Below are positions 6,546 through 8,511 of a stretch of 8,511 bases of DNA, piece by piece; the stretch's first letter is position 1, and every line of letters begins with the position of its first letter. The DNA lies in the NCBI GenBank assembly GCA_027031305.1, contig JALVRJ010000374.1, forward strand, positions 601-9,111. The letters are read 5' to 3'. The position numbers were made by a program, and so were the translations under genes. The notes under the pieces were generated by a model, which had not been told where the DNA came from, ran no database searches, and worked only from the letters and a program-made list of their open reading frames with translations. The DNA comes from Hyphomicrobiales bacterium (GTDB lineage: Bacteria > Pseudomonadota > Alphaproteobacteria > Rhizobiales > Aestuariivirgaceae).

Positions 6546-6662
6546 CCCAGAGTGCATGAAGAACCATCCGCCACTCCGCGCCCCCACCCCAATTATGTAA
6601 AACAAGGGTTTGGATGGGGGCGCGGGGAAGTTTCACCGGTCAGATATTACGCAAGCTGGTAT
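6546..6662 (+). repeat. Dispersed hairpin repeat, copy B
   Basis: This is the second copy of the repeat described at 5313-5436, in the same orientation. It shares the 16-base start and the CTGGTAT end. Its hairpin pairs 6576-6592 with 6609-6625 (17 positions, two mismatches, 16-base loop), including an unbroken 11-pair block CCGCGCCCCCA with TGGGGGCGCGG. Arm differences from copy A mostly keep pairing, for example a wobble in A replaced by C-G in B. Its right end is the first base of the ymdB stop codon read on the minus strand, so it forms the ymdB 3' untranslated region. Confidence 0.75.
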
Positions 6663-7480
6663 CAGAACGCCGGCCAGGCCGGGCGCAGCCGCCCGCCGAC
6701 GCGCACGGGCGCGATGGCGCGTGCCAGGCCGGTGGCGTCATCGGTTTCCACCAGCACGCCGCAGATGGTGGGCTCGCCCCTCGCCGGCTCGAAGCGGCCG
6801 GAGGAAATGCGGCGGGTGAAGCGGTGCAGGGGTTCGTCCTTTTCCATGCCGATGACGGAGTCGTAATCGCCGCACATGCCGGCGTCGGTCATGTAGGCGG
6901 TGCCATTGGGGAGGATCATGGCGTCGGCGGTGGGCACGTGGGTGTGCGAGCCGACCATGAGCGAGACCTTGCCGTCGCAGAAGTGTCCCATGGCCATTTT
7001 CTCCGAGGTCGCCTCGGCGTGCATGTCCACCACGATGGCGTCGGCCATTTCCTTCAGCGGGCAGGCGGCGAGCTCCCTGGCCACGGCGGCGAAGGGATCG
7101 TCGAGCAGCGGGTGCATGGCGACTTGCCCCATGGGCAGCAGCACCAATACCTGGCGACCATCGTCGGTGGAAAACAGGCCGGCGCCGGCGCCCGGGGTGC
7201 CGGCAGGATAGTTCAGGGGGCGCAGCAGGCGTGGCTGACGGGCGATGTAGGTGAGCACCTCGCGCTGGTCGAAGGCGTGGTTGCCGGTGGTGATGACGTC
7301 GGCGCCGGCGGCGAGCAGGGCCTCGGATATCTTCTCGTTGATGCCGAAGCCGCCGGCGGCGTTTTCGCCGTTGACGATCACGAAGTCGGCGCGCAGGTCG
7401 CCGCGCAGCCTTGGGAGCTGGTCGATGACGGCGTTGCGCGCCGCGCGCCCGACGATATCGCCCAGATAGAGAATGCGCAT
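6662..7480 (-). CDS. ymdB: YmdB-family metallophosphoesterase (TIGR00282)
   Basis: Family members are di-metal phosphoesterases. Bacillus subtilis YmdB hydrolyses 2',3'-cyclic nucleotides and affects biofilm and motility decisions; the role in alphaproteobacteria is not established. The 272-residue product is full length and has every metal ligand expected: Asp8 in LYLGDIVG, Glu39-Asn40 in VNGENAAGGFG, Asn67-His68 in TTGNHAFD, His154 in VVDMHAE, and His179 and His181 in VGSHTHVPTAD. Other family marks are MTDAGMCGDYDSVIGM (197-212). The start ATG at 7480-7478 gives the family N terminus MRILYLGD, although no clear Shine-Dalgarno precedes it. A weak promoter-like pair lies in the gap to the upstream gene (TTGCAA and CTAACT, 17 apart, on the minus strand near 7550-7580). 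Its position upstream of yebC on the same strand is a common alphaproteobacterial arrangement. No signal peptide is visible, so it should be cytosolic. Confidence 0.93.
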   Translation of the reverse strand: MRILYLGDIVGRAARNAVIDQLPRLRGDLRADFVIVNGENAAGGFGINEKISEALLAAGADVITTGNHAFDQREVLTYIARQPRLLRPLNYPAGTPGAGAGLFSTDDGRQVLVLLPMGQVAMHPLLDDPFAAVARELAACPLKEMADAIVVDMHAEATSEKMAMGHFCDGKVSLMVGSHTHVPTADAMILPNGTAYMTDAGMCGDYDSVIGMEKDEPLHRFTRRISSGRFEPARGEPTICGVLVETDDATGLARAIAPVRVGGRLRPAWPAF

Positions 7481-7598
7481 GGGATCGTCATTCGTTCATC
7501 GTGTTCGGGAAGGGACGCAACGTGTGCCGTGCGCCTTGAATGCCCTGGCGAGAGTTAGCCGCATTCCTCCCGGCCTTGCAACAGCCGCAACCATGCGA

Positions 7599-8511
7599 TC
7601 AATAGATATCCTTCAGCAGGCGCTCGATGTAATTGCGTTCCAGCGGCGGGCGGGTGGCATCCTCGGCGCGCTTGCGCAGGTATTCCAGGATGCGCCGGGC
7701 GCGCTCGGCGGCGTTCTCGTCGGGAATGATGGGCCGGTTCGGGTCCGGGCCCATGAAACGGCCGCGCATGGGGCGGCCCAGGGGGTCGTATTGTTGGCGC
7801 ATGACGCCATAGGCCATGCCGCTGCGCTGGCGGCCCTGCTGGCGGGCCAACTGGCGCGCCATCCGGCGCGCACCGCGGCGCAGGGCTTGCAGGGCCTGGC
7901 GTTGCTGGCGCAAGGCGTCGGCCAGCGCGCCCCGGCCAAGGTCGCGGGCGGCGCCCTTCATGGCGCGCTGGGCCTGCTCGAGGGCCTCGCCGGGGGATTG
8001 GCCGGGCGATCGTTCGGAAGACTTGCCGGCCTGGCGGCGTTGGCTGTGCCGGCGTTGCGTGCCGCCGGGCTGCTGCGTGTGCGGGCCGGGAGCGCGCCGG
8101 CTCTCCGCCGTGCCGCCCCTGGCCATGCCGTTGCGGTCTTTCTCCTTGCCGCCCCGCCGCGCCTGTCCGTCCCGTCGGCCGCGGTCATTTCGTCCCTGCC
8201 GCCCTCGTTGCTGCTCCGGGGTGGCGGAGGGCCGGGAGCCTTGTGGGACCATGCGCTGCAATTGCTCTCTCATGCGGTCCAGTGCGTCGGCGAGTCGCCG
8301 CTGCTTGCGTTGCAGGTCGGGTGCGCCCCGCTGGCCTTCCCGCCGCTGGTCCTGGCGTTGTCCGCCGGAGCCTTGCGGCCGTTGGGCGCGGCGCCAGGTT
8401 TCATCCAGCAGCTTCCGCTGTTCGCGCATGAGCTTCTGCATCTGGCCGAGCGCGCGTTCCTGCGGCGAGGGCGGGCCGGTCATGCGCGGGGCGGCTTGCA
8501 GTCCCTGCAAC
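7599..8511 (-). CDS. TIGR02302/DUF4175 family protein, C-terminal part (5' end beyond window)
   Basis: The frame is open to the right edge, so 303 residues of the C-terminal part are seen and the start lies outside; the TTG at 8510 is not a credible start. TIGR02302 proteins are large (about 800-900 residues), mostly alphaproteobacterial, with N-terminal membrane segments and no settled function. The visible part begins with a helical region (ERALGQMQKLMREQRKLLDE). A long Arg/Gln/Gly-rich low-complexity tract follows. The recognisable C-terminal signature comes last: DPLGRPMRGRF, then IPDENAAERARRILEYLRKR and LERNYIERLLKDIY at the very end. The central tract is likely disordered and very basic, so it could contact nucleic acid or the membrane surface; that is inference. 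Family assignment rests mainly on the DPLGRP and C-terminal helix patterns. The stop TGA is at 7601-7599, about 118 bases upstream of ymdB on the same strand. Confidence 0.8.
   Translation of the reverse strand, partial: LQGLQAAPRMTGPPSPQERALGQMQKLMREQRKLLDETWRRAQRPQGSGGQRQDQRREGQRGAPDLQRKQRRLADALDRMREQLQRMVPQGSRPSATPEQQRGRQGRNDRGRRDGQARRGGKEKDRNGMARGGTAESRRAPGPHTQQPGGTQRRHSQRRQAGKSSERSPGQSPGEALEQAQRAMKGAARDLGRGALADALRQQRQALQALRRGARRMARQLARQQGRQRSGMAYGVMRQQYDPLGRPMRGRFMGPDPNRPIIPDENAAERARRILEYLRKRAEDATRPPLERNYIERLLKDIY

Noticed and set aside
5313..6662. CRISPR array or composite transposon made of the two repeats
   Set aside because: Only two diverged copies are present, 1.1 kb apart, and they enclose the housekeeping gene yebC with no transposase.
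5553..6866. Plus-strand open frame of about 437 codons across yebC and into ymdB
   Set aside because: It spans two unambiguous minus-strand genes and a repeat, and has no recognisable domain.

Overview
The window is GC-rich, densely coded bacterial DNA. The gene content points to an alphaproteobacterium: a seven-iron ferredoxin of the FdxA type, a TIGR02302/DUF4175 protein (a family I know essentially from Alphaproteobacteria), an adjacent YmdB-type phosphoesterase and yebC, and promoters of the TTGAC-N17-CTATAG kind. The genus cannot be fixed from this sequence. Everything with a recognisable function is housekeeping. I see no phage, insertion sequence, CRISPR array, tRNA or rRNA, and no obvious new multi-gene system.

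Layout, left to right. Bases 1-494 (minus strand) are the start of coaA, pantothenate kinase. It diverges from gpsA (661-1665, plus), glycerol-3-phosphate dehydrogenase. rplS (1865-2320, plus), ribosomal protein L19, follows with its own strong promoter and a structured leader. leuC (2458-3858, plus), the large subunit of isopropylmalate dehydratase, comes next without leuD. A small predicted membrane protein (4039-4245) sits 3 bases ahead of an L,D-transpeptidase-like gene (4249-4794), and the two may be translationally coupled. fdxA (4973-5311, plus) closes the plus-strand block and is followed by a good intrinsic terminator at 5499-5537. The right part is on the minus strand: yebC (5571-6320, own promoter), ymdB (6662-7480), and the C-terminal part of a TIGR02302/DUF4175 gene (7599-8511, running off the right edge).

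The least ordinary feature is non-coding. Two direct copies of a roughly 120-base, hairpin-forming repeat (5313-5436 and 6546-6662) flank yebC. Copy A starts one base after the fdxA stop codon, and copy B ends on the first base of the ymdB stop codon. The 341-base gap between yebC and ymdB holds the yebC promoter, a second GC-rich inverted repeat and repeat copy B. The rplS leader has two hairpins that may serve autoregulation.

The genes touch separate pathways: coenzyme A synthesis (coaA), phospholipid precursors (gpsA), translation (rplS, yebC), leucine synthesis (leuC), the cell wall (L,D-transpeptidase-like) and electron transfer (fdxA). They look like a stretch of core chromosome whose usual partners (trmD, leuD, ruvC) have been separated by rearrangement, not a functional cluster.
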